DNA of 64,000 nt, taken from the NCBI GenBank assembly GCA_934254675.1, contig CAKQLP010000001.1, positions 62,001 through 126,000 on the forward strand, read 5' to 3'. Both the position numbers and the translations under genes were made by a program. The DNA comes from an uncultured Alphaproteobacteria bacterium (lineage in GTDB: Bacteria > Pseudomonadota > Alphaproteobacteria > RF32 > CAG-239). The notes under the pieces are model-generated. The model saw nothing but the letters and a program-made list of their open reading frames with translations. It was not told the DNA's origin and made no database searches. Below are positions 19,188-26,237 of the stretch, one piece after another (the first letter of the stretch is position 1; each line of letters starts with the position of its first letter).

Positions 19188-19914
19188 TGAAACCGAAGAG
19201 CTGGAAATTTTTAATATTGGTAAAAAATATAAAAAACGCACCGTTCTGAAAAATGTGTCGCTTCATGTGAAAAAAGGCGAGGCTGTTGGTTTGTTGGGAC
19301 CAAACGGGGCGGGAAAAACAACTTGTTTTTATTGCGTGACGGGGCTAATCACTCCAGATTATGGGGATGTTTATATCGGTGGACAAGATATTACAAATAT
19401 GCCAATGTACAAGCGCGCCAGAATGGGAATAGGATATTTACCGCAAGAAGCTTCAATTTTCAGAACGCTGAGCGTTGAAGATAATATTAAAGCAGTGTTG
19501 CAAATTGTGATTGATGATGAAAATCAGCGGGAAGATATGTTGGAAGAGTTGCTGAGCGAGTTTTCCATAGAACATTTGCGTCATTCTCCGGCATTGGCAT
19601 TGTCCGGCGGTGAACGGCGCCGATTGGAAATTGCCCGTGCGTTGGCAAGTCGTCCGAGTTTTATTTTGTTGGATGAGCCATTGGCCGGTATTGACCCTAT
19701 TGCCGTTGGTGAAATCAGAACTTTGGTGTCTCAGCTTAAAAATCGTGGTTTAGGGGTGCTAATTACTGATCACAATGTGCGGGAAACATTGGATATTATA
19801 GATAGAGCGTATATTTTGCATGGCGGTACTGTTTTGATGGAGGGAACGCCGGATGAGATTGTTGCCAACGAAGAAGTTCGCAAAGTATATTTGGGAGATA
19901 ATTTCTCGTTATAA
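19168..19914 (+). CDS. lptB: LPS export ABC transporter ATP-binding protein LptB
   Basis: A 248-residue ATPase that powers LptFG extraction of lipopolysaccharide. Walker A is GPNGAGKTTCFY, the signature is LSGGERRRLEIARAL, Walker B is FILLDEPLAGIDPIAV and the H-loop is LITDHNVRETL, all LptB-typical. The start lies inside the preceding gene. Downstream, the usual rpoN is absent and hpf follows after 95 bases. Confidence 0.96.
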   Translation: MIKKQNNETEELEIFNIGKKYKKRTVLKNVSLHVKKGEAVGLLGPNGAGKTTCFYCVTGLITPDYGDVYIGGQDITNMPMYKRARMGIGYLPQEASIFRTLSVEDNIKAVLQIVIDDENQREDMLEELLSEFSIEHLRHSPALALSGGERRRLEIARALASRPSFILLDEPLAGIDPIAVGEIRTLVSQLKNRGLGVLITDHNVRETLDIIDRAYILHGGTVLMEGTPDEIVANEEVRKVYLGDNFSL

Positions 19915-20009
19915 AAAAGTATATTGTTTACTTTTGCTTAAACAGTGTTATACTATAAAACAATTAGAAATGGCGATTGTGCCGAAATAATTAACAAATG
20001 AGGTAAATC

Positions 20010-20570
20010 ATGAAAATTACATTGACAGGAAAACAAGTAGATATTAGTGACAGACTGCGTAACCGTGTTGAAGAAGCTGTTGAAAATGCGGTTAACAAAT
20101 ATTTCAACGCGCCGATTAGCTGCAGTGTTGCTTTTTCTAAAGATGGTGAAGATTTTAGAGCTGAAGTAACTGTTCATCCAGCTAAAAACATTGTGTTGAA
20201 AGGAACCGGTGTCGCTGCTGATCCTTATTCTGCTTTTGACAACGCTAATGAACACATTGCAACGCGTTTACGCCGTCAAAAAACAAAATTAAATGATCAC
20301 AAAGGCAAAACAGGCATTGTTGAAATGGCTCATGCCGCAGTATTTCCTGTAAAAGAAACAGAAGATGAAATGAGTATTGATGAAAATGCGCCTTTGACAA
20401 TTGCTGAAACAGATGCAAACATCAAAGTTTGCACAGTTAGCGAAGCTGTGATGTACATGGATTTGGCAGACGAAAATGCTTTAATGTTCCGTAATAGCGC
20501 TAACAATCGTATCAGCATGGTTTATCGCCGCAAAGATGGTAACATCGGTTGGGTGGAACCGGCAGAATAA
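20010..20570 (+). CDS. hpf: Long-form ribosome hibernation promoting factor
   Basis: A 186-residue protein that pairs inactive 70S ribosomes into 100S dimers. The N-terminal S30AE/RaiA domain (residues 1-100, MKITLTGKQVDISDRLRNRV) is joined by a variable linker to the C-terminal dimerisation domain (about 130-186, ADENALMFRNSANNRISMVY and RKDGNIGWVEP), which defines the long form. A GAGG ribosome site precedes the ATG. The gene sits before ptsN, as in Alphaproteobacteria. Confidence 0.95.
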   Translation: MKITLTGKQVDISDRLRNRVEEAVENAVNKYFNAPISCSVAFSKDGEDFRAEVTVHPAKNIVLKGTGVAADPYSAFDNANEHIATRLRRQKTKLNDHKGKTGIVEMAHAAVFPVKETEDEMSIDENAPLTIAETDANIKVCTVSEAVMYMDLADENALMFRNSANNRISMVYRRKDGNIGWVEPAE

Positions 20571-20594
20571 TTTTAACGTCTAAAGGGATAAAAA

Positions 20595-21038
20595 ATGGGA
20601 ATTTCTGATATCTTGTCCGAAAACATGGTACTTGCTCATGTTGAAGCGGAAAATAAACGTGGTTTGTTAGAAAAATTGTCAGGGTTTGTTGCTGAGAAAG
20701 AAAATTTGGATAAAAATTTAATTTTTGAAGCAATTTTAGAACGTGAAAATCTTGGCTCTACCGGCTATGGAGATGGTGTCGCTTTTCCTCACGCCCGTAT
20801 AAACGGACTAAATAAAGTTATTGCTGTTTTTGCTCGTTTGAATAAAGGTGTTGACTATGATTCACTGGATAATCATCCTGTTGATTTGATTGGTTTTTTG
20901 CTGTCTCCTGAAAAGAGTGGAGAAGATCATCTTCAATCATTGGCTGTTATGTCCAGAGTTCTGAAAGATGCAGACACATGCCGTAAAATCAGAGAGGCAA
21001 AAACAGCCCATGAAATTTATGTAGCTTTGCAAAAGTAA
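20595..21038 (+). CDS. ptsN: PTS nitrogen regulatory protein IIA(Ntr)
   Basis: A 147-residue EIIA-type phosphocarrier of the nitrogen-related PTS. The phosphorylated His is His66 in GDGVAFPHARI, with the usual following LDNHPVDLIGFLLSPE and a C-terminal amphipathic helix. It regulates rather than transports. It follows hpf after 24 bases with AAAGGGA as a ribosome site, and a terminator ends the operon. Confidence 0.95.
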   Translation: MGISDILSENMVLAHVEAENKRGLLEKLSGFVAEKENLDKNLIFEAILERENLGSTGYGDGVAFPHARINGLNKVIAVFARLNKGVDYDSLDNHPVDLIGFLLSPEKSGEDHLQSLAVMSRVLKDADTCRKIREAKTAHEIYVALQK

Positions 21039-21061
21039 AATTAAGCTGATTAAAAAAATAA

Positions 21062-21096
21062 GGGTTTCCATGCTATGAATGGAGACTCTTTTTTTT
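21062..21096 (+). terminator. Intrinsic terminator after ptsN
   Basis: GGGTTTCCAT (21062-21071) pairs with ATGGAGACTC (21079-21088), with two G-U pairs, followed by eight T residues. Confidence 0.85.
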
Positions 21097-21097
21097 A

Positions 21098-21126
21098 TTG
21101 ACAAAAACGTATGCGAAATATAATAT
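21098..21126 (+). promoter_or_regulatory. Promoter of the 104-residue orphan gene
   Basis: A perfect TTGACA (21098-21103) is followed after 17 bases by TAATAT (21121-21126), with TATAAT overlapping two bases earlier. It lies about 45 bases before the small orphan gene. Confidence 0.6.
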
Positions 21127-21171
21127 ATAAATTACATTTTTATTATCATTTTTATTATTAATTTTAAGCAT

Positions 21172-21486
21172 ATGGAAGATCTGGAACTGAATTTTAAATT
21201 TTTATATCCGGCTATTGTTTGCGATATAAAAAAATCTGAAAGATATGTTCAGATTTTTTACATTTATCAGAAACGGGCATGGTATCAAAAAGTTCGTCCA
21301 ATACATAGTGAAAAAATCTATACGGATGACAAGCGTTTTGTCCAAGCCGTTCGTTTGCAAAAAGGAGATGTTCTGTATTTGGAATTTGGCGGAGACAGCC
21401 CAATTCAGGAAATGAAAAAGCTTCCTTTTTGGGAACGAATCAAAAATCGTGTTTTTTCTTTATGTTATAAACGGGAAAAATGTTAA
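21172..21486 (+). CDS. Small orphan protein, function unknown
   Basis: A 104-residue protein I do not recognise. It is soluble, rich in Tyr, Lys and hydrophobic residues, with no signal peptide or membrane segment and no catalytic motif; a C-terminal basic stretch (about residues 82-104, with two Cys) is notable. It has its own promoter and terminator. There is no Shine-Dalgarno sequence; instead the bases before the ATG (ATTAATTTTAAGCATATG) nearly match those before the unrelated gene at 25507, suggesting shared leader control. Coding is supported by framing between regulatory signals, not by homology. Confidence 0.55.
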   Translation: MEDLELNFKFLYPAIVCDIKKSERYVQIFYIYQKRAWYQKVRPIHSEKIYTDDKRFVQAVRLQKGDVLYLEFGGDSPIQEMKKLPFWERIKNRVFSLCYKREKC

Positions 21487-21490
21487 AATG

Positions 21491-21525
21491 AACGCCATGT
21501 TGCTTTTGTGCATCATGGCGTTTTT
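21491..21525 (+). terminator. Terminator of the 104-residue orphan gene
   Basis: AACGCCATG (21491-21499) pairs with CATGGCGTT (21514-21522), followed by T residues. It sits between two convergent genes and could serve both, though the T tract is better on the plus strand. Confidence 0.7.
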
Positions 21526-21531
21526 GATTTT

Positions 21532-22572
21532 TTAGTTAGACATGTCAAAAACAATATTAAAATAGCAACCTTTTTCTGTCTTGTTACAAAATTGGCAAGT
21601 TTGTTGCACTTTAACCGGAGATGAAACATCATCAGTTAACTTTTGTCCGGAAGTACAATAAGACGCGCCACCATTCCAAGTGGTGCTATCGGAAATATGA
21701 AAACAGACAGCAGATATATCTGCTCGGAAAGCCTTAATTGTTTGCAGAGCATTTTTGCATAAATCTTCACCACTGGGCGAAAGTAAGGTATTTGTTTGAG
21801 AAAAGTCAAGAGATAACATGTAATAGTATTGATGTGATTGAGAACCATCTTTATTTGTCCACTTAGATAGACCATGCCTTAGCATTATGAGGTTGCCGTA
21901 ATTATCTATAAGGCGTGAATTTTTATAAGTTAAACCATCGGGAATTTCATTTAAGGCATCTAGAACATAAGTGATGTTTTCCATTGTTTCAGGATAACTA
22001 CCAATAGAAGAACGTAAGGATATTGTGTTGGCAAAAATTTGGGATAGCTGTTGTTTTTGTTGGTTGGAACGGTACTCGCGCATTGCTTTGCTAAACCCTT
22101 GAATACCACCGACGCTCAACACCCCGATGATGGCCAGAACACCCAACATTTCAATCATGCTTCTTCCAGAGGAAACCGCGTGTAGCGGCGCATCTAAAGC
22201 GGTTTTACGCTGTCTCAAAAAATTCATGTACGTCTTATGTACATTAGGATTTTTTTCGCAGCTAGAAACCACTTTATCTACACCACTCTCCGCGGTTTCG
22301 AGAGTGCGTGTCTTTTGCGCTTGTGTACTTCTTTTGTACACGTCGCTTAAAAATCCCGTCGCATTTGGTGCACATTGTGGATGAAGTCTTCCAGAGGAAA
22401 CCGCGTGTAGCGGCGCATCTAAAGCGGTTTTACGCTGTCTCAAAAAATTCATGTACGTCTTATGTACATTAGGATTTTTCTCGCAGCTAGAAACCACTTT
22501 ATCTACACCACTCTCCGCGGTTTCAATACATTCTAAGTCCTTGTCATACTCGGGCGTATCCCGAGTATCCAA
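21532..22572 (-). CDS. Type IV pilin-like protein, probably phase variable
   Basis: The mature part begins at the shared pilin start GRSMIEMLGVLAIIGVLSV (G at -1, Glu at +5), followed by about 200 residues ending in a Cys-rich tail (CQFCNKTEKGC) similar to the pilin at 26238. The leader is exceptionally long (over 130 residues) and contains a 75-codon unit partly duplicated in frame, plus a palindromic element. The given start is only the first TTG of the frame and has no ribosome site. The frame stays open upstream to 22746. A good site and ATG at 22760-22762 lie in another frame, separated by a TC-dinucleotide tract; one extra TC unit would join them. As written the gene is probably in an off state. 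It has no copy of the structured RNA found before the other four pilins. Confidence 0.72.
   Translation of the reverse strand: MDTRDTPEYDKDLECIETAESGVDKVVSSCEKNPNVHKTYMNFLRQRKTALDAPLHAVSSGRLHPQCAPNATGFLSDVYKRSTQAQKTRTLETAESGVDKVVSSCEKNPNVHKTYMNFLRQRKTALDAPLHAVSSGRSMIEMLGVLAIIGVLSVGGIQGFSKAMREYRSNQQKQQLSQIFANTISLRSSIGSYPETMENITYVLDALNEIPDGLTYKNSRLIDNYGNLIMLRHGLSKWTNKDGSQSHQYYYMLSLDFSQTNTLLSPSGEDLCKNALQTIKAFRADISAVCFHISDSTTWNGGASYCTSGQKLTDDVSSPVKVQQTCQFCNKTEKGCYFNIVFDMSN
22163..22299 (-). repeat. 137-bp direct repeat, copy 1, inside pilin leader
   Basis: This stretch recurs at 22388-22524 with one base difference and an offset of 225 bases, exactly 75 codons, so both copies are read in the same frame. 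The encoded unit runs from ETAESGVDKV to APLHAVSSGR. Confidence 0.9.
22388..22524 (-). repeat. 137-bp direct repeat, copy 2, inside pilin leader
   Basis: Second copy of the repeat at 22163-22299. A third, degraded relative of its first part (CCGCGTGTAG followed by TTAAAACGCT) is visible near 22672-22697, still in the open leader frame. Confidence 0.88.
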
Positions 22573-22620
22573 TAAAGGAGAGTGTTTTATATGGATTCTC
22601 GGGATAAATCCGAGAATGAC
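22543..22620 (-). repeat. Palindromic element in the phase-variable pilin leader
   Basis: Two palindromes, ATTCTCGG/CCGAGAAT type (about 22594-22617) and ATACTCGGG/CCCGAGTAT type (about 22546-22569), flank a short spacer. The same pair occurs in the leaders of the pilins at 26238 and 62685. It is read through in frame. Confidence 0.8.
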
Positions 22621-22722
22621 AGAGAATGGAGTATTCCATTTACCCTCAAATTTTTTCCAAAAATGGTAAAAACCGCGTGTAGAAGCTTTAAAACGCTCTG
22701 AAATCGAATGTTTAGGATTTAC

Positions 22723-22739
22723 AGAGAGAGAGAGAGAGA
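22723..22739 (-). repeat. TC-dinucleotide tract, slippage-prone
   Basis: Seventeen bases of alternating T and C on the minus strand (AG on plus) lie 21 bases after a good ATG. In the present length the ATG frame ends in a TAA at 22712-22714; a net gain of one unit, or loss of two, would bring the ATG into the pilin frame. Confidence 0.85.
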
Positions 22740-22759
22740 CCTTTGCTTAGCTTATTTTT

Positions 22760-22776
22760 CATCTTTCTTTCCTCTT
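22760..22776 (-). promoter_or_regulatory. Ribosome binding site and ATG for the phase-variable pilin
   Basis: On the minus strand AAGAGGAAAGAAAG precedes ATG (22762-22760), which begins MKNKLSKG. This is the only well-placed initiation site upstream of the pilin and lies one frame away from it across the TC tract. Confidence 0.7.
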
Positions 22777-22835
22777 AAATAGCATATAATCATTATTATT
22801 CATACCAGAGACAAGTTAAAATTTCATAAAAGCAA

Positions 22836-22862
22836 AACACCTCGTTTTATCAACGAGGTGTT
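22836..22862 (-). terminator. Terminator of gyrB
   Basis: AACACCTCGTT pairs perfectly with AACGAGGTGTT around a 5-base loop; TTTTGCTTTT follows on the minus strand. It lies 20 bases after the gyrB stop. Confidence 0.8.
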
Positions 22863-22882
22863 CGCCGGAGTTAGAAAACTTT

Positions 22883-25324
22883 TTAAATATCCAAATTTTG
22901 TACTTTCAAAGCATTTTCTTGAATAAACTCTTTACGAGGTTCAACCACGTCTCCCATCAATGTGGAGAATGCCTCATCAGCTTCTTCAATACTGTCAATT
23001 TTAACTTGTAGCAAAGAACGAGCTTCCGGATCCAATGTTGTTTCCCACAGCTGTTCCGGATTCATCTCGCCCAAACCTTTATAGCGTTGGATGGAAATGC
23101 CTTTTTTACCTGCCGCGGTAACCGCGTTCATTAAGGTAACCGGACCATCAACACGTTTTTCGCCCAAGGCTTTAGTCGTCAGTTTAGAAGATTGGGCAAA
23201 GTTTTCGGTTAAAAACTCGTGCATGTCATTCAAAACCTTACCTTCCGGACTCTCTAAAATGTTCGCACCGATAACGTGTTCTTCTTTCACGCCGCGCAAC
23301 ACACGATAGAACACCACGCTACCCTCTTCGTTAAGTTCGGCCTTCCATCCGCGGTCATATTCGGCTTCCAGAGTATCCAAACGTTGTGCCATTTTATCAA
23401 GTTCAGCCGTCAAAGCAGTTTTGTCTTTCAAAACTTCCGGATTAAACAAACCGCGAATAGCCATTTGTTCCACAATTTTTTCCGGAGCTTTTAAGGTCAA
23501 AGCTTTAATCATACTATTAGCGCGTTTTGTGCTTTCAACAAAAGAAATCAAATCTTGACCAATCAGGCGTTCACCATTGGCTGTTTCCAAAGAACCCTCA
23601 TCACAGCCACCGTGAATCAAATAATCTTCCATTTCGCGGTCGTCTTTAATGTAGATGATAGAGTTACCGCGTTTAGCTTTATAAAGCGGCGGTTGAGCAA
23701 TATATATGTAGCCGCGGCGGATAAGTTCCGGCATCTGACGATAGAAGAATGTCAACAACAAAGTTCTAATGTGTGCGCCATCGACATCGGCATCGGTCAT
23801 GATAATGATTTTGTGATAACGGCATTTATCGGCGTCAAAGTCGTCACGGCCGATACCCGTACCAAACGCGGTAATCATCATACCAATTTCCGCCGAACTC
23901 AGCATACGGTCAAAACGCGCGCGTTCCACATTCAAAATTTTACCGCGCAACGGCATAATGGCCTGATTTTTACGGTCACGACCCTGTTTGGCTGAACCGC
24001 CGGCTGAATCTCCCTCCACAATGAACACTTCGGAAAGAGCCGGATCTTTTTCAGAGCAATCCGCCAGTTTTCCAGGGAGTGAAGCAATATCCAAAACACC
24101 CTTGCGGCGGGTTAATTCACGAGCCTTGCGAGCGGCCTCGCGGGCGGACGCGGCTTCTACAATTTTGCCGACAATAATTTTGGCCTCAGCCGGATGTTCG
24201 TCCAACCATTCTTTTAGTTTATCGCCCACGGTGTTTTCCACCACCGGACGAACCTCGGAAGAAACCAATTTATCTTTGGTTTGGGAAGAAAATTTAGGGT
24301 CAGGAGCCTTAACCGATAAAACGCAAGTCAAACCTTCGCGCATATCTTCACCTGTGATAATGTTTTTATCTTTTTTCAGCAGACCGTTTTCCATAATATA
24401 GTTGTTGATAGTGCGGGTGAGCGCGCCGCGGAAACCTGCCAAGTGTGTACCGCCGTCCTTTTGCGGAATATTGTTGGTAAAGCAAAGCATTGTTTCATTA
24501 TAGGCGTTAGTCCATTGCAAAGCCACATCAACCACAATACCATTGTTTTCGCCACTGACCGAGATAATATTTTCGTGCAGAGGAGCTTTAGATTTATTCA
24601 AGTGGCTGACAAACGCTGACAAACCGCCTTCATAGTGAAAATCCAATTCTTTCGGTTCGGCACCGCGGTTATCAATCAAACGCAAATAAACACCGGAGTT
24701 TAAGAAAGCTTTTTCACGAATAGAGCGTTCCAGAGTTTCAAAATTAAATTCAACTTGCGTGAATGTTTTTGGTGACGGCAAGAAAGTCACTTCCGTACCA
24801 TGTCGATTCGGCGCGTCGGCCACAACGTGAACATGCTCAACCACATTGCCATCGGCAAAACTTGCCTCATATTCTTTATCGTTACGCCAAATTCTAAGTT
24901 TCAACCAAGTGGAAAGCGCGTTAACCACCGAAACGCCCACCCCGTGCAAGCCGCCGGAAACTTTATAGGAGTTGTTATCAAATTTACCACCGGAATGCAA
25001 TTCGGTCATAATAACTTCCGCGGCGGAAATTCCTTCTTCTTTATGAGTGTCAACCGGCATACCGCGTCCATTGTCGCGAATAGTTGCCGAACCATCAGGA
25101 TTAAGAATAACCAAAGTTTTATCACAATAACCGGCTAAAGCTTCATCAATAGCATTGTCCAACACTTCATAAATCATGTGATGAAGGCCGGAACCGTCAT
25201 CGGTGTCACCAATATACATTCCAGGGCGTTTGCGTACGGCATCTAACCCGCGCAAAACCTTAATGGAATCGGCATTATATTCTTGTTCGCTTTTCAGGTA
25301 TTCTTCTTCTGTTAATTCAGTCAT
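22883..25324 (-). CDS. gyrB: DNA gyrase subunit B
   Basis: An 813-residue type IIA topoisomerase subunit. The GHKL ATPase domain shows RPGMYIGDTDDGSGLHHMIY, EVLDNAIDEA and GGLHGVGVSVVNALS; the TOPRIM domain shows FIVEGDSAGGSAKQGRDRK and the acidic DADVDG. The C-terminal GyrA-binding tail includes QRYKGLGEMNPEQLWETT. It is close to the family's 800 residues. I chose the ATG at 25324, because GAGGA lies just upstream and overlaps the earlier in-frame ATG at 25336. ParE is less likely, given the C-terminal GyrB-type insert and tail. Confidence 0.95.
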   Translation of the reverse strand: MTELTEEEYLKSEQEYNADSIKVLRGLDAVRKRPGMYIGDTDDGSGLHHMIYEVLDNAIDEALAGYCDKTLVILNPDGSATIRDNGRGMPVDTHKEEGISAAEVIMTELHSGGKFDNNSYKVSGGLHGVGVSVVNALSTWLKLRIWRNDKEYEASFADGNVVEHVHVVADAPNRHGTEVTFLPSPKTFTQVEFNFETLERSIREKAFLNSGVYLRLIDNRGAEPKELDFHYEGGLSAFVSHLNKSKAPLHENIISVSGENNGIVVDVALQWTNAYNETMLCFTNNIPQKDGGTHLAGFRGALTRTINNYIMENGLLKKDKNIITGEDMREGLTCVLSVKAPDPKFSSQTKDKLVSSEVRPVVENTVGDKLKEWLDEHPAEAKIIVGKIVEAASAREAARKARELTRRKGVLDIASLPGKLADCSEKDPALSEVFIVEGDSAGGSAKQGRDRKNQAIMPLRGKILNVERARFDRMLSSAEIGMMITAFGTGIGRDDFDADKCRYHKIIIMTDADVDGAHIRTLLLTFFYRQMPELIRRGYIYIAQPPLYKAKRGNSIIYIKDDREMEDYLIHGGCDEGSLETANGERLIGQDLISFVESTKRANSMIKALTLKAPEKIVEQMAIRGLFNPEVLKDKTALTAELDKMAQRLDTLEAEYDRGWKAELNEEGSVVFYRVLRGVKEEHVIGANILESPEGKVLNDMHEFLTENFAQSSKLTTKALGEKRVDGPVTLMNAVTAAGKKGISIQRYKGLGEMNPEQLWETTLDPEARSLLQVKIDSIEEADEAFSTLMGDVVEPRKEFIQENALKVQNLDI

Positions 25325-25443
25325 TGAAATCCTCATAAATTTAATTTTTCACATAGCACAAATATAGCTCGAACCGCCAAATTTACCAAGCACAAAATCA
25401 AAGTTATAAACGGAAAACGCACAAAAAATGCGCTTGATTTTTA

Positions 25444-25473
25444 TTGAAATAAAGACTAAAATCACCACATAAT
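25444..25473 (+). promoter_or_regulatory. Likely promoter of the small membrane protein gene
   Basis: TTGAAA (25444-25449) and CATAAT (25468-25473) are 18 bases apart. The transcript leader that follows ends in ATTAATTTTAAGCTTATG, shared with the gene at 21172. Confidence 0.5.
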
Positions 25474-25506
25474 TTTTATCATTTATAAATCATTAATTTT
25501 AAGCTT

Positions 25507-25917
25507 ATGAAAAATGCCGTTATTATGTTGTGGCTCGCTGTCTTTACTATTGGAATGTTGCTGTTGGAAGTAATGTTTAGGTGTCCTCTGGAGTGCCATG
25601 TAGGTGAAGTTATTGGCGGGATACTTTTAGTTTGTTTAGGTACCGGATGGTGTGTAAAACTTCGCCGTCCACGTAAAAAAATTATTTTCAGTATTGTTGG
25701 CGGACTCATTTTGATTGTTGCAATGGAAGTTGCCATTAATATTGTAAATCTTGCGGCGGTTATTGACTTTTGGAAGAATATACCGATTTTATCAGTTATT
25801 TTCCCATTGCTACTAGTGTTTTACATTCCTTTTGTTTACGTTGGTGCCATTTGGATATATTTGTACTACTTTTGCGATTTGCGCGATGTTGTTACAAAAT
25901 TGAAACAAGACATTTAG
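25507..25917 (+). CDS. Small membrane protein, function unknown
   Basis: A 136-residue protein with four hydrophobic segments (about residues 3-20, 33-50, 58-85 and 92-122) and a short charged C-terminus (LRDVVTKLKQDI). I do not recognise a family. It lacks a Shine-Dalgarno site; the bases immediately before the ATG nearly match those before the orphan gene at 21172. It has its own promoter-like pair and terminator and lies divergent to gyrB. Confidence 0.6.
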   Translation: MKNAVIMLWLAVFTIGMLLLEVMFRCPLECHVGEVIGGILLVCLGTGWCVKLRRPRKKIIFSIVGGLILIVAMEVAINIVNLAAVIDFWKNIPILSVIFPLLLVFYIPFVYVGAIWIYLYYFCDLRDVVTKLKQDI

Positions 25918-25921
25918 CAAA

Positions 25922-25952
25922 AAAGAGGCTCTTTTACAGAGTCTCTTTTTTT
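25922..25952 (+). terminator. Terminator after the small membrane protein gene
   Basis: AAAGAGGCTC pairs with GAGTCTCTTT (one G-U) around a 7-base loop, followed by a T tract. Confidence 0.85.
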
Positions 25953-25973
25953 GTTTAAGCCTATATAATTTTC

Positions 25974-26003
25974 TTGCTTTTATTTTATAAAAAATTTTAT
26001 AAT
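25974..26003 (+). promoter_or_regulatory. Candidate promoter of pilin RNA element A
   Basis: TTGCTT (25974-25979) and a perfect TATAAT (25998-26003) are 18 bases apart, placing a transcript start at about 26010, the first base of the structured RNA. Confidence 0.55.
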
Positions 26004-26009
26004 CTTTTT

Positions 26010-26212
26010 GCGTTTAGAGATAGACGCAGGGCGTCGAAAACCCTTTCAGTAACAGTCGTTATGCATAGCGACTTTAATTTTATATGCCGATTTTCTGTTC
26101 AAGGGACGGATGTCGGCTAAATAAGGCTACATGCCAAATAGGCTGAGCCGTTTGTTACTGTACGGTTTTCGAACATCCGCCCGCTGTTAAAACGCGGGTT
26201 TTGTTTTTTTTT
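26010..26212 (+). ncRNA. Structured RNA element A upstream of pilin (candidate switch)
   Basis: Pairings seen: P0 GCGTTT 26010-26015 with AGACGC 26022-26027; P1 TCGAAAACC 26034-26042 with GGTTTTCGA 26164-26172; P2 CAGTAACA 26047-26054 with TGTTACTG 26153-26160; P3 hairpin 26055-26072 with loop TGCA; P4 hairpin 26086-26117; P5 GGCT 26125-26128 with AGCC 26146-26149; pseudoknot CGGATGT 26107-26113 with ACATCCG 26173-26179; terminator CCCGC 26180-26184 region with GCGGG and a T run ending at 26212. The pilin ATG is 25 bases further on. Copies B, C and D keep each helix with different bases. Known riboswitch families do not fit the conserved blocks I can see; the ligand or trigger is unknown. Confidence 0.75.
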
Positions 26213-26237
26213 GTAACAAAAGAAACGGAGTTTGAAA

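Noticed and set aside
22127..22669. Plus-strand frames opposite the phase-variable pilin leader
   Set aside because: They are the reverse of the duplicated leader and palindromes and have no initiation signal.
26010..26212. Element A as a c-di-GMP, cobalamin or other common riboswitch, or a small ribozyme
   Set aside because: None of the conserved blocks I know for those classes is present, and the layout with a long-range P1/P2 and a pseudoknot before a terminator did not fit one I could name. A database search is still needed.
25981..26237. Element A as an independent tmRNA, 6S or SRP RNA
   Set aside because: It occurs four times, each before a pilin, and lacks the tRNA-like, long-bulge or Alu-like features of those RNAs.
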